Positions 24,896-32,426 of a stretch of DNA of 64,000 bases are shown here, one piece after another (position 1 is the first letter of the stretch; each line of letters opens with the position of its first letter). Source of the stretch: Actinomadura latina NBRC 106108 (GTDB taxonomy: Bacteria; Actinomycetota; Actinomycetes; Streptosporangiales; Streptosporangiaceae); NCBI RefSeq assembly GCF_001552195.1, contig NZ_BCQS01000032.1, positions 1 through 64,000 of the forward strand, given 5' to 3'. The position numbers and the translations under genes were made by a program. The notes beneath the pieces were generated by a model, which saw only the letters and a program-made list of their open reading frames with translations, was not told the DNA's origin and did not search any database.

Positions 24896-25888
24896 GTGCG
24901 CCTCGGAATCTTCCTCCTCGCGACCCGTTTCCCCGGCCAGGACGATGCCACCGCCCTCGCTCGCACCGTCGAGGCGGCCGTCGCCGCCGAGCGCGCCGGG
25001 TTCGACGACGTGTGGCTGGCCGAGCACCACTTCATGTCGTACGGGGTCGTCCCGTCCGCGACGCTCCTGGCCGGGCATCTCCTCGCGGTCACCGAACGGA
25101 TCCACGTGGGGACGGCGGTGAGCGTCCTGTCCACCCAGCACCCGGTGGCGCTGGCCGAGCAGGCGGCGATGCTGTCCCTTCTCTCCCGGGGCCGTTTCCG
25201 CTTGGGCGTCGGACGCGGCGGCCCGTGGCGGGATCTGGAGGTCTTCGGCACGGGCCTCCCCCGCTACGAGCACGGCTTCGCCGAATCCCTCGACCTTCTC
25301 CTTACCTGGCTGCGCTCTGACCGTGTCTCCTGGGAGGGGGAACACTTCCGGTTCCGTGAGGTGCCGGTCGTCCCGCGCGCGCTCGTCCCGCCGCCGGTGA
25401 CGGTCGCCTGCACCTCCCCCGCCACCGAGAGACTGGCCGCCGAGCGCGGTCTGCCGATGCTTCTCGGCATGCACGTGGACGCGAACGAGAAGGCCGCCGC
25501 CGTCGCCCGCCATGGCCGCCCCGACCTCCCGCACATCTCCGCCCACGTCGCCCAGGTCGCCGACACGCGCGAAGAGGCGGTCGAGACCCTGATGACGGAG
25601 ATGCCCCGCTGGCTCGGCCCCGGCCTGGACGGATACGTCGCGGTGGACGACCGTCCCCGCCCCTCCCGCGACCCGGCCGGCTACGTGCGCCGCATGTGCG
25701 ACATCCACCCCGTCGGCTCCCCCGACGACTGCGTGGAGTCCCTCCTGGCCATGGTCGGCAGGACGGGCATCAGGCACCTGATCCTGCTGGTCGACGCCGC
25801 CGGATCCCGCGAAGCCGCCCTGGGGAACATCGCCCGCCTCGGCAGCGACGTCCTCCCCCGCCTCAGAGCAGCCGCCCCTAGCCGCTGA
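24896..25888 (+). CDS. LLM-class flavin-dependent oxidoreductase
   Basis: 330 residues from GTG 24896 (VRLGIFLLATRFPGQ), 56 bases from the divergent dehydrogenase start. Bacterial-luciferase-like TIM barrel: AERAGFDDVWLAEHHFMSYG, HVGTAVSVLSTQHPVALAEQAAML, LSRGRFRLGVGRGGPWRDLEVFG and a C-terminal VGSPDDCVESLLAMVGRTGIRHLILLV. Enzymes of this class use FMN or F420; the sequence does not decide which. Substrate unknown. Confidence 0.9.
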   Translation: MRLGIFLLATRFPGQDDATALARTVEAAVAAERAGFDDVWLAEHHFMSYGVVPSATLLAGHLLAVTERIHVGTAVSVLSTQHPVALAEQAAMLSLLSRGRFRLGVGRGGPWRDLEVFGTGLPRYEHGFAESLDLLLTWLRSDRVSWEGEHFRFREVPVVPRALVPPPVTVACTSPATERLAAERGLPMLLGMHVDANEKAAAVARHGRPDLPHISAHVAQVADTREEAVETLMTEMPRWLGPGLDGYVAVDDRPRPSRDPAGYVRRMCDIHPVGSPDDCVESLLAMVGRTGIRHLILLVDAAGSREAALGNIARLGSDVLPRLRAAAPSR

Positions 25889-25976
25889 CCTGCGGCGCCT
25901 CGCCCTGTGAGCACCCGCACAAGGGCAGCACGCCGCAGGTCGGCGATGGACGGCCAGGGTCGGTGGACGGCCAGGG

Positions 25977-26363
25977 TCAGCAGTCGCGGAGTTCGGGGGA
26001 CTGGTTGAGGATCTGCTCGCGGGCCGTCACGAACGTGCGGTAGGCGGAGGAGTCGCCGGCCGGGAACACGGCGACGCGGTGGCAGTTCTGGAAGGCCAGC
26101 CTCACGCCGAAGTGGCGCTCCAGGGTGTCGCGCATGGCGTCGCTGGCGAGGACCCGGAGCAGCTGGCCGCGGGCCTGCTCGTCCGGCGGCGGGGTGAGGT
26201 TGTCGGCGAAGTCGCCGCCGTCCACCTGGAGCCTGGCCACCAGGCCGCTGATCATGTCCCACGCGTACGGGAGGGACGTTCTGATGCACTCGACGAAGGC
26301 GGCGTCGCCGACCTCGCCCTTCTGCGCCGTCTCAAGCAGTTCCGGAGTCACGTCGAGAGACAT
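25977..26363 (-). CDS. Conserved actinobacterial hypothetical protein near NucS
   Basis: 128 residues from ATG 26363, after AAAGGA; a longer start at 26396 adds 11 residues without reason. Begins MSLDVTPELLETAQKGEVGDAAFVECIRTSLPYAWDMI and ends TAREQILNQSPELRDC. Helical, soluble and without cysteine pairs. Streptomyces carries a similar protein beside NucS (from memory). Two copies of CGGCCAGGGTC lie directly past its stop. Function unknown. Confidence 0.8.
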   Translation of the reverse strand: MSLDVTPELLETAQKGEVGDAAFVECIRTSLPYAWDMISGLVARLQVDGGDFADNLTPPPDEQARGQLLRVLASDAMRDTLERHFGVRLAFQNCHRVAVFPAGDSSAYRTFVTAREQILNQSPELRDC

Positions 26364-26516
26364 GCGGGGGTCCTTTCGCCGATGGAGGATGAACACCCAC
26401 CCGCCGACGCTAATCAGGACGTCCGGAGAATTCCAGGCTTGACAAAGATTTTCATTCCGCTACGGAGCGCCTCCGCGCGGCCCCCCGTCCGTCCGGAGGC
26501 CCGTCCGGAGGCCGGG

Positions 26517-26708
26517 TCAGGGCGCGGGCTCGGCTCCGTGGCGGCGCGGGCGCCGGGCGTCCCGCCGGACGGCGAACCGCTCGGCCCGGTCGGCCCAGTA
26601 CTCGCGGGCCCGGCGCGCCAGCCGGGCGTCCCGCTCCGCCTCGGCGCGCGTCCGCAGATCGCGGGTGCGCTCGCGCATGATCGCCTGCATGAAATCGTGG
26701 TGGTACAC
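26517..26708 (-). CDS. Small basic helical protein divergent from nucS
   Basis: 63 residues from GTG 26708, chosen because GGGAG lies five bases upstream; the open frame extends to 26741. Sequence YHHDFMQAIMRERTRDLR then AEAERDARLARRAREYWA is a single charged helix rich in Arg and Glu. No family recognised, though small proteins with the MRERTRDLR pattern are common in actinomycetes. Located 214 bases from the nucS start. Confidence 0.6.
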   Translation of the reverse strand: MYHHDFMQAIMRERTRDLRTRAEAERDARLARRAREYWADRAERFAVRRDARRPRRHGAEPAP

Positions 26709-26764
26709 GGTGTCTCCCGAATGCTCCGGGCCGCTCGGCACGACCCGACATCCAAAACACTCGT

Positions 26765-26826
26765 CCTAAGGGACCCGCGCCCACATCGGCAGCACGCCTT
26801 ATGTGGGCGGGTTCCGGCGTCTTAGG
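26765..26826. promoter_or_regulatory. Long interrupted inverted repeat between divergent genes upstream of nucS
   Basis: CCTAAG (26765-26770) pairs with CTTAGG (26821-26826), and inside it GCCCACAT (26779-26786) with ATGTGGGC (26801-26808), flanked by CCCG/CGGG. Placed centrally in the intergenic region of the small gene and nucS; could be an operator or an mRNA hairpin. Confidence 0.45.
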
Positions 26827-26922
26827 CCCGTCGCGGGAAGCTCAGGGCGGACGTCCGACAGGACCGGCATGATCTCGGCATGCGCCTGAACCGCTCGGCG
26901 CCCGGCACTAAGGTGAGGCAGC

Positions 26923-27603
26923 GTGCGTCTCGTTATCGCCCGCTGCAGTGTCGACTACGCCGGCAAGCTCACCGCCCACCTCCCGATGGCCCCCCGCCTG
27001 GTCCTGATCAAGGCGGACGGGAGCGTGAGCATCCATGCCGACGACCGCGCCTTCAAGCCCCTCAACTGGATGAACCCGCCCTGCTCGCTGCGCGAGGAGA
27101 GCCACGAGGAGAACGGCGCCGTCGCGCGCTGGACGGTCACGCACGGCAAGTCGGGCGAGCGGCTCATCCTCACCATCGAGGAGATCCTGCACGACACCAG
27201 CCACGAGCTGGGCATCGACCCGGGCCTGCAGAAGGACGGCGTCGAGGCGCACCTGCAGGAGCTGCTCGCCGAGCACATCACCACGCTCGGCGACGGCTAC
27301 ACGCTGATCCGCCGGGAGTTCCCCACCGCGATCGGCCCGGTCGACATCCTGTGCCGGGACGCCGACAGCGCCACGGTCGCCATCGAGATCAAGCGGCGCG
27401 GCGAGATCGACGGCGTCGAGCAGCTGACCAGGTACCTGGAGCTGCTGAACCGGGATCCGCACCTCGCGCCCGTCCGCGGCGTGTTCGCCGCCCAGGAGAT
27501 CAAGCCGCAGGCCCGCGTCCTCGCCACCGACCGCGGTATCGACTGCGTGACCCTCGACTACGACGCGCTGCGCGGCATCGAGCACGAGGGCACCCTCTTC
27601 TAA
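26923..27603 (+). CDS. nucS: Endonuclease NucS (mismatch-specific)
   Basis: 226 residues from GTG 26923, after AAGGTGAGG. Full-length match to actinobacterial NucS: MRLVIARCSVDYAGKLTAHLPMAPRLVLIKADGSVSIHADDRAFKPLNWM at the N-terminal DNA-binding domain, and the RecB-like nuclease part with GPVDILCRDADSATVAIEIKRRGEIDGVEQLTRYLELLNRD. The D-(X)n-E-x-K catalytic set is in VDILC and IEIKRRG. In actinobacteria lacking MutS/MutL it cuts both strands at mismatches as the non-canonical mismatch repair enzyme. Confidence 0.97.
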   Translation: MRLVIARCSVDYAGKLTAHLPMAPRLVLIKADGSVSIHADDRAFKPLNWMNPPCSLREESHEENGAVARWTVTHGKSGERLILTIEEILHDTSHELGIDPGLQKDGVEAHLQELLAEHITTLGDGYTLIRREFPTAIGPVDILCRDADSATVAIEIKRRGEIDGVEQLTRYLELLNRDPHLAPVRGVFAAQEIKPQARVLATDRGIDCVTLDYDALRGIEHEGTLF

Positions 27604-27634
27604 GATTTCCCCTCTGCCGGACGCGGCGGGCATC

Positions 27635-28051
27635 ATGGCGGGCATGACGTTTCAAGCCAACGGCAGCTTCGACATCGAGGCGTGGGACGCGGACAAGCCC
27701 TACGAGGAGCAGGACGGCGCCAAGCTGACCCGCGTGCACGTCGGCAAGCAGTTCCACGGCGACCTCGTCGGGACGAGCAGTACCGAGCTGATCACCGTGG
27801 AGACGCCCGCCGGCCCGGCCGCCTACGTGGGGATCGAGCGGGTCCAGGGCATCCTGCACGGCCGCGAGGGGACGTTCGTGCTCCAGCACAGCGCGGGCAG
27901 CGAGGACGGCACGCCCGACACCCAGTGGCTGCGCTGGCTGATCGTCCCCACCTCCGGGACCGGGGAGCTCGCGGGCATCCGCGGGTTCGGCCAGATCACC
28001 GTCGCCGACGACGGCTCCCACACCTGGGCGCTGGAGTACACGCTGGCCTGA
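27635..28051 (+). CDS. DUF3224 domain-containing protein
   Basis: 138 residues from ATG 27635 (ATG 27644, MTFQANGSF, is an alternative). All-beta fold with the DUF3224 pattern: FDIEAWDADKPYEEQDGAKLTRVHVGKQFHGDLVGTSSTE, YVGIERVQGILHGREGTFVLQHSAG and GIRGFGQITVADDGSHTWALEYTLA. Related to allene oxide cyclase-like barrels. Often monocistronic; here it follows nucS by 31 bases and precedes a TetR gene by 30. Function unknown. Confidence 0.88.
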   Translation: MAGMTFQANGSFDIEAWDADKPYEEQDGAKLTRVHVGKQFHGDLVGTSSTELITVETPAGPAAYVGIERVQGILHGREGTFVLQHSAGSEDGTPDTQWLRWLIVPTSGTGELAGIRGFGQITVADDGSHTWALEYTLA

Positions 28052-28081
28052 GAGCCGACGGGCTGCCGGTAATGTGCTGGC

Positions 28082-28666
28082 ATGCCCCCGGTCACCACCG
28101 ACGCGACGCGCGAGCGGATCATCGACGCGGCCGAAGAGTGCTTCGGCCGCTTCGGCGTCGCGAAGACGACGGTCGAGGACATCGCGGCCGCCGCGCGGCT
28201 GTCGCGGGCGACGGTGTACCGCAGCATCACCGGCGGGCGGGACGAGCTGATCCTCGCCGTGGTGGTGCGCGACCTGCACCGGTTCCTGGACCGGCTCGCC
28301 GCGCGGCTGCGCCGGGAGCGGTCGGTGCCGGAGGCGATCGTCGAGGGCACGCTGGACGCCATCGAGTACGTCCGCGGCGAGCCCACCATCGCGCACTTCC
28401 TCGTGCCGGAGGCGGCGGGCCACATGCAGGCGGCGGTCGCGGGCGGGGCCGAGCACGTGCTCGCGCTCTGCGCCGACTACGTCCGGCCGTCCTTCGAGCA
28501 GGCGCAGCGGCAGCGGACGCTGCGCGCCGACATCGAGGTGGAGGGGACGGTCGAGTTCCTCTTCCGGATCATCACCTCGCTGATCGTGATGGACCGGGAA
28601 CGGGACGCCGACGGGTTGCGCCGCTTCCTGCGCACCTATGTCGTCCCGGTGATCGCGGCACCGTGA
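28082..28666 (+). CDS. TetR family transcriptional regulator
   Basis: 194 residues. N-terminal DNA-binding domain TRERIIDAAEECFGRFGVAKTTVEDIAAAARLSRATVYRSI (9-49) is standard TetR. The C-terminal domain has FLVPEAAGHMQAAV and ends RRFLRTYVVPVIAAP. It is co-directional with the DUF3224 gene upstream and the M50 protease gene downstream (49-base gap), so it may regulate either or itself. Ligand unknown. Confidence 0.9.
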   Translation: MPPVTTDATRERIIDAAEECFGRFGVAKTTVEDIAAAARLSRATVYRSITGGRDELILAVVVRDLHRFLDRLAARLRRERSVPEAIVEGTLDAIEYVRGEPTIAHFLVPEAAGHMQAAVAGGAEHVLALCADYVRPSFEQAQRQRTLRADIEVEGTVEFLFRIITSLIVMDRERDADGLRRFLRTYVVPVIAAP

Positions 28667-28715
28667 GCGGGTGGGTTTCCGAGATGAAGATCGTGCGGGA
28701 GAGAGGCCGGAAGCG

Positions 28716-29504
28716 ATGAACGGGACTGCGCACGAGGCGCGCGGGAGCGCGGCCGTCCGGCCGAGCCCGGTGTTCCTCGCGATCGTGGCGGCGACCGTCC
28801 TGTGCGGCCTGATCACCTGGCGGTACGGGGAGAACCCGGTCAAGGCGGCGCGTCTCGCGCTGTTCGGGTTCGTCCTGGCGGCGTGGATGCTGTCGCTCTG
28901 CATGCACGAGTTCGGGCACGCCTACATGGCGTTCCGGTCGGGCGACCGCAGCATCGTCGCCAAGGGGTACCTCACGCTGAACCCGCTGAAGTACTCCGAC
29001 GTGGTGCTGAGCTTCGTGATCCCGGTGGTGTTCATCATGCTCGGCGGCATCGGCCTGCCGGGCGGCGCCGTCTGGATCGACCGGCACGCGATCCCGGGCA
29101 GGCTGCGGCACAGCCTGATCTCGGCGGCGGGCCCGCTGTCGAACGTCCTGTTCGCGATCATGCTGGCGGTGCTCTACAAGAACTTCGCCCACCAGGACCA
29201 CGGCGTCTTCTGGCTGGGCGTGGCGTTCCTGGCGTTCCTCCAGGTCACGGCCGCCGTCCTGAACCTGCTGCCGATCCCCGGCCTGGACGGCTTCGGGATC
29301 ATCGAGCCGTACCTGCCGCGCCGCTGGGTCGACAAGGTGAGCCCCTACGGCGGCTACGTCTTCCTCATCCTGATCGCGCTGCTGTGGCTCGGGCCCATCA
29401 ACGACGGCTTCTTCACCGTCATCTTCCACATCACGGACGCGCTGGGCCTGGGCGAGATCCCGATCCGCGTCGGGCTGTCGCTCTTCCAGTTCTGGACGAA
29501 CTGA
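28716..29504 (+). CDS. Site-2 protease family (M50) intramembrane metalloprotease-like protein
   Basis: 262 residues from ATG 28716. The zinc motif HEFGH is at about 68-72 in a membrane segment (LSLCMHEFGHAYMAF) and the third ligand motif is in NLLPIPGLDGFGIIEPYLP. At least five hydrophobic helices are visible, including VVLSFVIPVVFIMLGGI and GYVFLILIALLWLG. Both catalytic motifs are intact, so proteolysis of a membrane substrate, such as an anti-sigma factor, is plausible; no substrate gene is adjacent. Its last seven codons lie in a duplicated DNA segment. Confidence 0.88.
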   Translation: MNGTAHEARGSAAVRPSPVFLAIVAATVLCGLITWRYGENPVKAARLALFGFVLAAWMLSLCMHEFGHAYMAFRSGDRSIVAKGYLTLNPLKYSDVVLSFVIPVVFIMLGGIGLPGGAVWIDRHAIPGRLRHSLISAAGPLSNVLFAIMLAVLYKNFAHQDHGVFWLGVAFLAFLQVTAAVLNLLPIPGLDGFGIIEPYLPRRWVDKVSPYGGYVFLILIALLWLGPINDGFFTVIFHITDALGLGEIPIRVGLSLFQFWTN

Positions 29505-29602
29505 CGCCCCAGGCAGGACCCGGCCGGCTGCCGGACGACGCGGCTCTTCCAGTTCTGGACGAACCGACGCCTCACGGCCCGGCCAGGTGCCGGACGATGC
29601 GG
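29481..29602. repeat. 63-bp tandem duplication across two convergent gene ends
   Basis: Copy 1 (29481-29543) covers the last codons and stop of the M50 gene; copy 2 (29544-29602) is diverged and enters the 3' end of the minus-strand TetR gene. Both begin CTCTTCCAGTTCTGGACGAA and end with a TGCCGGACGA(C/T)GCGG block. Confidence 0.8.
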
Positions 29603-30192
29603 CGCAGCTGCTCGGTGTAGCGCTCCCTGAACTCGGGCGACTCCGGGTCGAGGCCGAACACGCGGCGCACCGCGTGCGGCATCGTGACGGGCGCCGCGGT
29701 CATCGCCATCAGCACCAGCCGGACCGCGGCCGGGTCCAGGTCGCCGGCCAGCTCGCCCCCGTCGCGGCGCCGTTCGAAGCCGGACAGGTCCTCGCCCTGG
29801 CCGGGCGGGTCGCCGCCCGCGTCGCCGGTGAGGCCGCGCCAGGCGCTCAGCCTCGTCCCGCGCGGGTCGTCCAGTATGTGGTGGAGGTACCGGACCGCCA
29901 CCTCCTCCATGGGGACGGCCGGGTCGTCGAACCCGGCCTTCCGCTCCCCCCAGTGGCGGAGGAGATCGCGGTACAGCCCGTCTTTGCCGCCGAAGTAGTA
30001 GTTGATCAGCTGCTTGTTGAGCCCGGCGCGGTCGGCGATGTCCTGGACGCGGGCGCCCGCGTAGCCCTTGGCGGCGAACTCGTCCAGCGCCGCGTCGAGC
30101 AGCAGCCGCCGGGACCGGTCGGCGTCGAGTTTGCGCTCGTCGGGGCCGGGGGCACGCCGGCGCCGCGTCTTCGGATCCGTCACGTCTCCCAT
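29572..30192 (-). CDS. TetR family transcriptional regulator
   Basis: 206 residues from ATG 30192 (GTG 30183 alternative). HTH domain: RRLLLDAALDEFAAKGYAGARVQDIADRAGLNKQLINYYFGGKDGLY. The end, RYTEQLRRIVRHLAGP, is encoded partly by the second copy of a 63-bp duplication, so its C-terminus may be recently altered. It diverges from the NmrA-like gene at 30266 with 73 bases between, containing an inverted repeat; repression of that gene is the natural guess. Confidence 0.9.
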   Translation of the reverse strand: MGDVTDPKTRRRRAPGPDERKLDADRSRRLLLDAALDEFAAKGYAGARVQDIADRAGLNKQLINYYFGGKDGLYRDLLRHWGERKAGFDDPAVPMEEVAVRYLHHILDDPRGTRLSAWRGLTGDAGGDPPGQGEDLSGFERRRDGGELAGDLDPAAVRLVLMAMTAAPVTMPHAVRRVFGLDPESPEFRERYTEQLRRIVRHLAGP

Positions 30193-30237
30193 GGTAACCG
30201 GACGTGTGACGACTTCATCCATCTGACTGTTTGACAA

Positions 30238-30257
30238 GTTCATCCGTTTAGTTGAAC
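30238..30257. promoter_or_regulatory. Candidate TetR operator upstream of the NmrA-like gene
   Basis: GTTCA-N10-TGAAC lies 8 bases before the ATG at 30266. A TTGACA box (30230-30235) sits immediately beside it, and TTCATCC occurs twice (30213-30219 and 30239-30245). The placement fits steric repression; binding is inferred. Confidence 0.45.
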
Positions 30258-30265
30258 CTGGACGC

Positions 30266-31096
30266 ATGTTCCTCATCACCGGAGCCACCGGAAACGTCGG
30301 ACGCCACCTCGTCGGCGAGCTGCTCACCGCGGGCGCCAAGGTACGGGCGCTGACCCGCGACCCCGCCACCGCTCGCCTGCCGAGCGAGGCCGAGGTCGCG
30401 CGCACCGACACGATGCCGCTGGACGGCGTCACCGCGATCTTCCTGAACCCGGCCGTGTTCTGGGGCGCCGCGGACGGCGTGCCGGGGCTGGTGTCCCGCG
30501 CGGCCGGCCACGGCGTCCGGCGCGTCGTCATGCTGTCGTCGGCCGCCGCGCTGGACGACGACCCGTCCAACGAGCTGGCCGTGCACCACCTGGAGATGGA
30601 GCGGGCGATCGAGGCGTCCGGGCTGGAGTGGACGTTCGCCCGCCCCGGCGAGTTCGCGGCGAACGCGCTGGCCTGGCGGGAGGAGATCCGCACCGGCGCC
30701 GCCGTCCGCGGCCCCTACGCGGCGGCGCGCAGCAACCCGATCCACGAGCGCGACATCGCGGCCGTCGCGGCGAGGGCGCTGCTCACCGACGGGCTCGTCG
30801 GCGCCAAGCCCGTGCTGACCGGCCCCGACTCGCTCACGCATCCGGACATGGTGCGGCTCGTCGGGCGGGCGATCGGACGTCCGGCCCGCTTCGAGGAGAT
30901 CAGCCCGGCGGAGGCGCGCCGGCAGATGCTCGCGCGGCCCTACATGCGGGAGGGGCTGGTGGACACCCTGCTCCGGCAGCGCGCCCGCGCGGTCGACCGC
31001 CGCGCCGAGCCGTCCCCGGAGGTCGAGCGCATCACCGGGCGGCGCCCCCGGACGTTCGCGGAATGGGCCGCCGACCACGCCGACGACTTCCGCTGA
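30266..31096 (+). CDS. NAD(P)-binding NmrA-like / atypical short-chain reductase
   Basis: 276 residues from ATG 30266. Begins with the glycine-rich nucleotide motif MFLITGATGNVGRHLVGELL; then RVVMLSSAAAL, ASGLEWTFARPGEFAANAL and NPIHERDIAAVAARALL, as in NmrA/QOR2-like proteins. The catalytic YxxxK of true SDRs is absent. The partner of the divergent TetR gene; likely a quinone or redox sensor-reductase. Actual substrate unknown. Confidence 0.88.
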   Translation: MFLITGATGNVGRHLVGELLTAGAKVRALTRDPATARLPSEAEVARTDTMPLDGVTAIFLNPAVFWGAADGVPGLVSRAAGHGVRRVVMLSSAAALDDDPSNELAVHHLEMERAIEASGLEWTFARPGEFAANALAWREEIRTGAAVRGPYAAARSNPIHERDIAAVAARALLTDGLVGAKPVLTGPDSLTHPDMVRLVGRAIGRPARFEEISPAEARRQMLARPYMREGLVDTLLRQRARAVDRRAEPSPEVERITGRRPRTFAEWAADHADDFR

Positions 31097-31141
31097 GCCG
31101 CGGGGGCGGGCCCGCGGGGGCGGGCCCGCGCGGCCCCGCCC
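31097..31141. terminator. GC-rich repeats between convergent NmrA-like and PadR genes
   Basis: The 45-base junction is built from two copies of CCGCGGGGGCGGGC followed by CGGCCCCGCCCC, which can pair with the preceding GGGGCGGGCC. It could act as a bidirectional terminator. Confidence 0.4.
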
Positions 31142-31675
31142 CTACTCGCGGTCGTCCATGGCCTTGATCTCTCCGAGGGCCCAGTCGAACCAGTCGCGGC
31201 GCATCGCCATGAACCGCTTGCCGTACTCCATGGCCAGCCGCCCGTAGACGGACAGGTCGTCGCCGCCCCAGTGGATGTTCTTCTCCAGGGCGTGCAGATC
31301 GTCGAGGCGCCGGTCCAGCTCCCCCACGTGGCGGCGCAGGTAGGCCTGCGCCTCGGCGGGGTCGACCAGGCCGAGGAAGAAGACCCGCAGCAGGGCGTCG
31401 TCGCGGCGGGCGGCCTTCGGTTCGACGTCCACGAGCCAGCGGTGCAGCTCGGCGCGGCCGGGCTCGGTGATCCGGTACTCCTTGCGGCCGCGCGGCCCCT
31501 CCTCGGCCACCTCGATCAGCCCGGCCTCGGTGAGCTTGCCCAGCTCTCCGTAGAGCTGGCTCTGCCGGGCCGGCCAGACGTTCCCGAGCGAGATCTCGAA
31601 CATCTTCAGCAGGTCGTATCCGCTGGCGCCGTCCATCTCGGCGATGAGCCCGAGCACCGCATGTCGCACACTCAT
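31142..31675 (-). CDS. PadR family transcriptional regulator
   Basis: 177 residues. The winged helix shows MSVRHAVLGLIAEMDGASGYDLLKMFEISLGNVWPARQSQLYGELGKLTEAGLI and the wing GPRGRKEYRITEPGRAEL; the C-terminal dimerisation part is helical (RHVGELDRRLDDLHALEKNIHW). Divergent from the membrane protein gene at 31772; the region between carries two GACATGTC sites and an ATGT-tcg-ACAT dyad, like known PadR operators. Probably represses itself and the divergent genes. Confidence 0.9.
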   Translation of the reverse strand: MSVRHAVLGLIAEMDGASGYDLLKMFEISLGNVWPARQSQLYGELGKLTEAGLIEVAEEGPRGRKEYRITEPGRAELHRWLVDVEPKAARRDDALLRVFFLGLVDPAEAQAYLRRHVGELDRRLDDLHALEKNIHWGGDDLSVYGRLAMEYGKRFMAMRRDWFDWALGEIKAMDDRE

Positions 31676-31697
31676 ACCGCGATCTTACCCCTCTGTA

Positions 31698-31736
31698 TTG
31701 ACATGTCCAAAGTGGAGTATCTATGTTCGACATGTC
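31698..31736. promoter_or_regulatory. PadR operator candidate with promoter box
   Basis: TTGACA (31698-31703) overlaps the first GACATGTC (31700-31707); a second GACATGTC lies 29 bases on (31729-31736), each followed by a similar AAAGT(T/G)GGA element. Between them is ATGTTCGACAT (31723-31733). Repeated sites on the same helical face suggest two bound dimers. Confidence 0.6.
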
Positions 31737-31771
31737 AAAGTTGGAATGTGAGACGAGGGGCTCCCCCGGCC

Positions 31772-32386
31772 ATGCCGAAGTACTACGCCAGAACCTTCCT
31801 CCCATGGATCGTGCTCGCGGTCGTGAGCAGCTTCGACACCCAGGCCGGCGCCGTGGCCGGGCTCGTCGCGGCGGTCGCGCTTCTCGGCCAGGACCTGCGC
31901 CGGGGCAACAGCGCCGACGCGCTGGTCCTGGAGATCTCCACCTCGGCGTTCATGGCACTGCTCACCGCGCTGGCATTCACCATGCCCGGCTCGTCCGTCC
32001 TGGACTACGGCGCCTCCCTCGCGATCGGCTGGCTGGCCGCCACCGCGTGGGGGACGCTCCTGCTCCGCCGCCCGTTCACCGAGGGCATCGCGCGCCGCCA
32101 GGTCCCGGCGGAGATCGCCGCCACCGGCCTGTTCCGGCGCGTCAACCGCGTGATCACCGCGGTCTGGGCGGCGAGCTTCACCGCGCTGGCGGCCGCGCTC
32201 GGCCTCGTCCAGCACTGGGACCCGGACGACACCGCGCTTCTCGTCGCGGTCAAGGTCGCCGGGTTCACGGTCCCGGCCGTGTTCACCGCCCGCTATCCCG
32301 GCCTCGCACGGAAGCGGCACCTCGCCGGCTCCGGCCTGCCGTTTCCCGAGGCGTCCACCGCCGAACCCGAGTCCGCACCCCGCTGA
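31772..32386 (+). CDS. Integral membrane protein of unknown function (VC0807/septation-A-like)
   Basis: 204 residues from ATG 31772. Six hydrophobic segments are visible: FLPWIVLAVVSSF, AGAVAGLVAAVALLGQD, ISTSAFMALLTALAFTM, GASLAIGWLAATAWGTLLL, ITAVWAASFTALAAALGLV and LVAVKVAGFTVPAVFTARY. The RRPFTEGIARRQVP loop and spacing recall small membrane proteins of the DUF3159 or septation-A type, but I am not certain. It lies under the PadR-site region and 40 bases before the carotenoid oxygenase gene, so it may be their first operon gene. Confidence 0.65.
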   Translation: MPKYYARTFLPWIVLAVVSSFDTQAGAVAGLVAAVALLGQDLRRGNSADALVLEISTSAFMALLTALAFTMPGSSVLDYGASLAIGWLAATAWGTLLLRRPFTEGIARRQVPAEIAATGLFRRVNRVITAVWAASFTALAAALGLVQHWDPDDTALLVAVKVAGFTVPAVFTARYPGLARKRHLAGSGLPFPEASTAEPESAPR

Positions 32387-32426
32387 TCCGTTCCGCCCGT
32401 CCCGCCGTGCCGCAAGGAGGACACCG

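Noticed and set aside
22863..25121. 752-codon plus-strand ORF
   Set aside because: It runs antisense to the 3-hydroxyacyl-CoA dehydrogenase and its neighbours, which have clear domains; the residue mix (GDRDGVGE-like) is the shadow of GC-rich codons.
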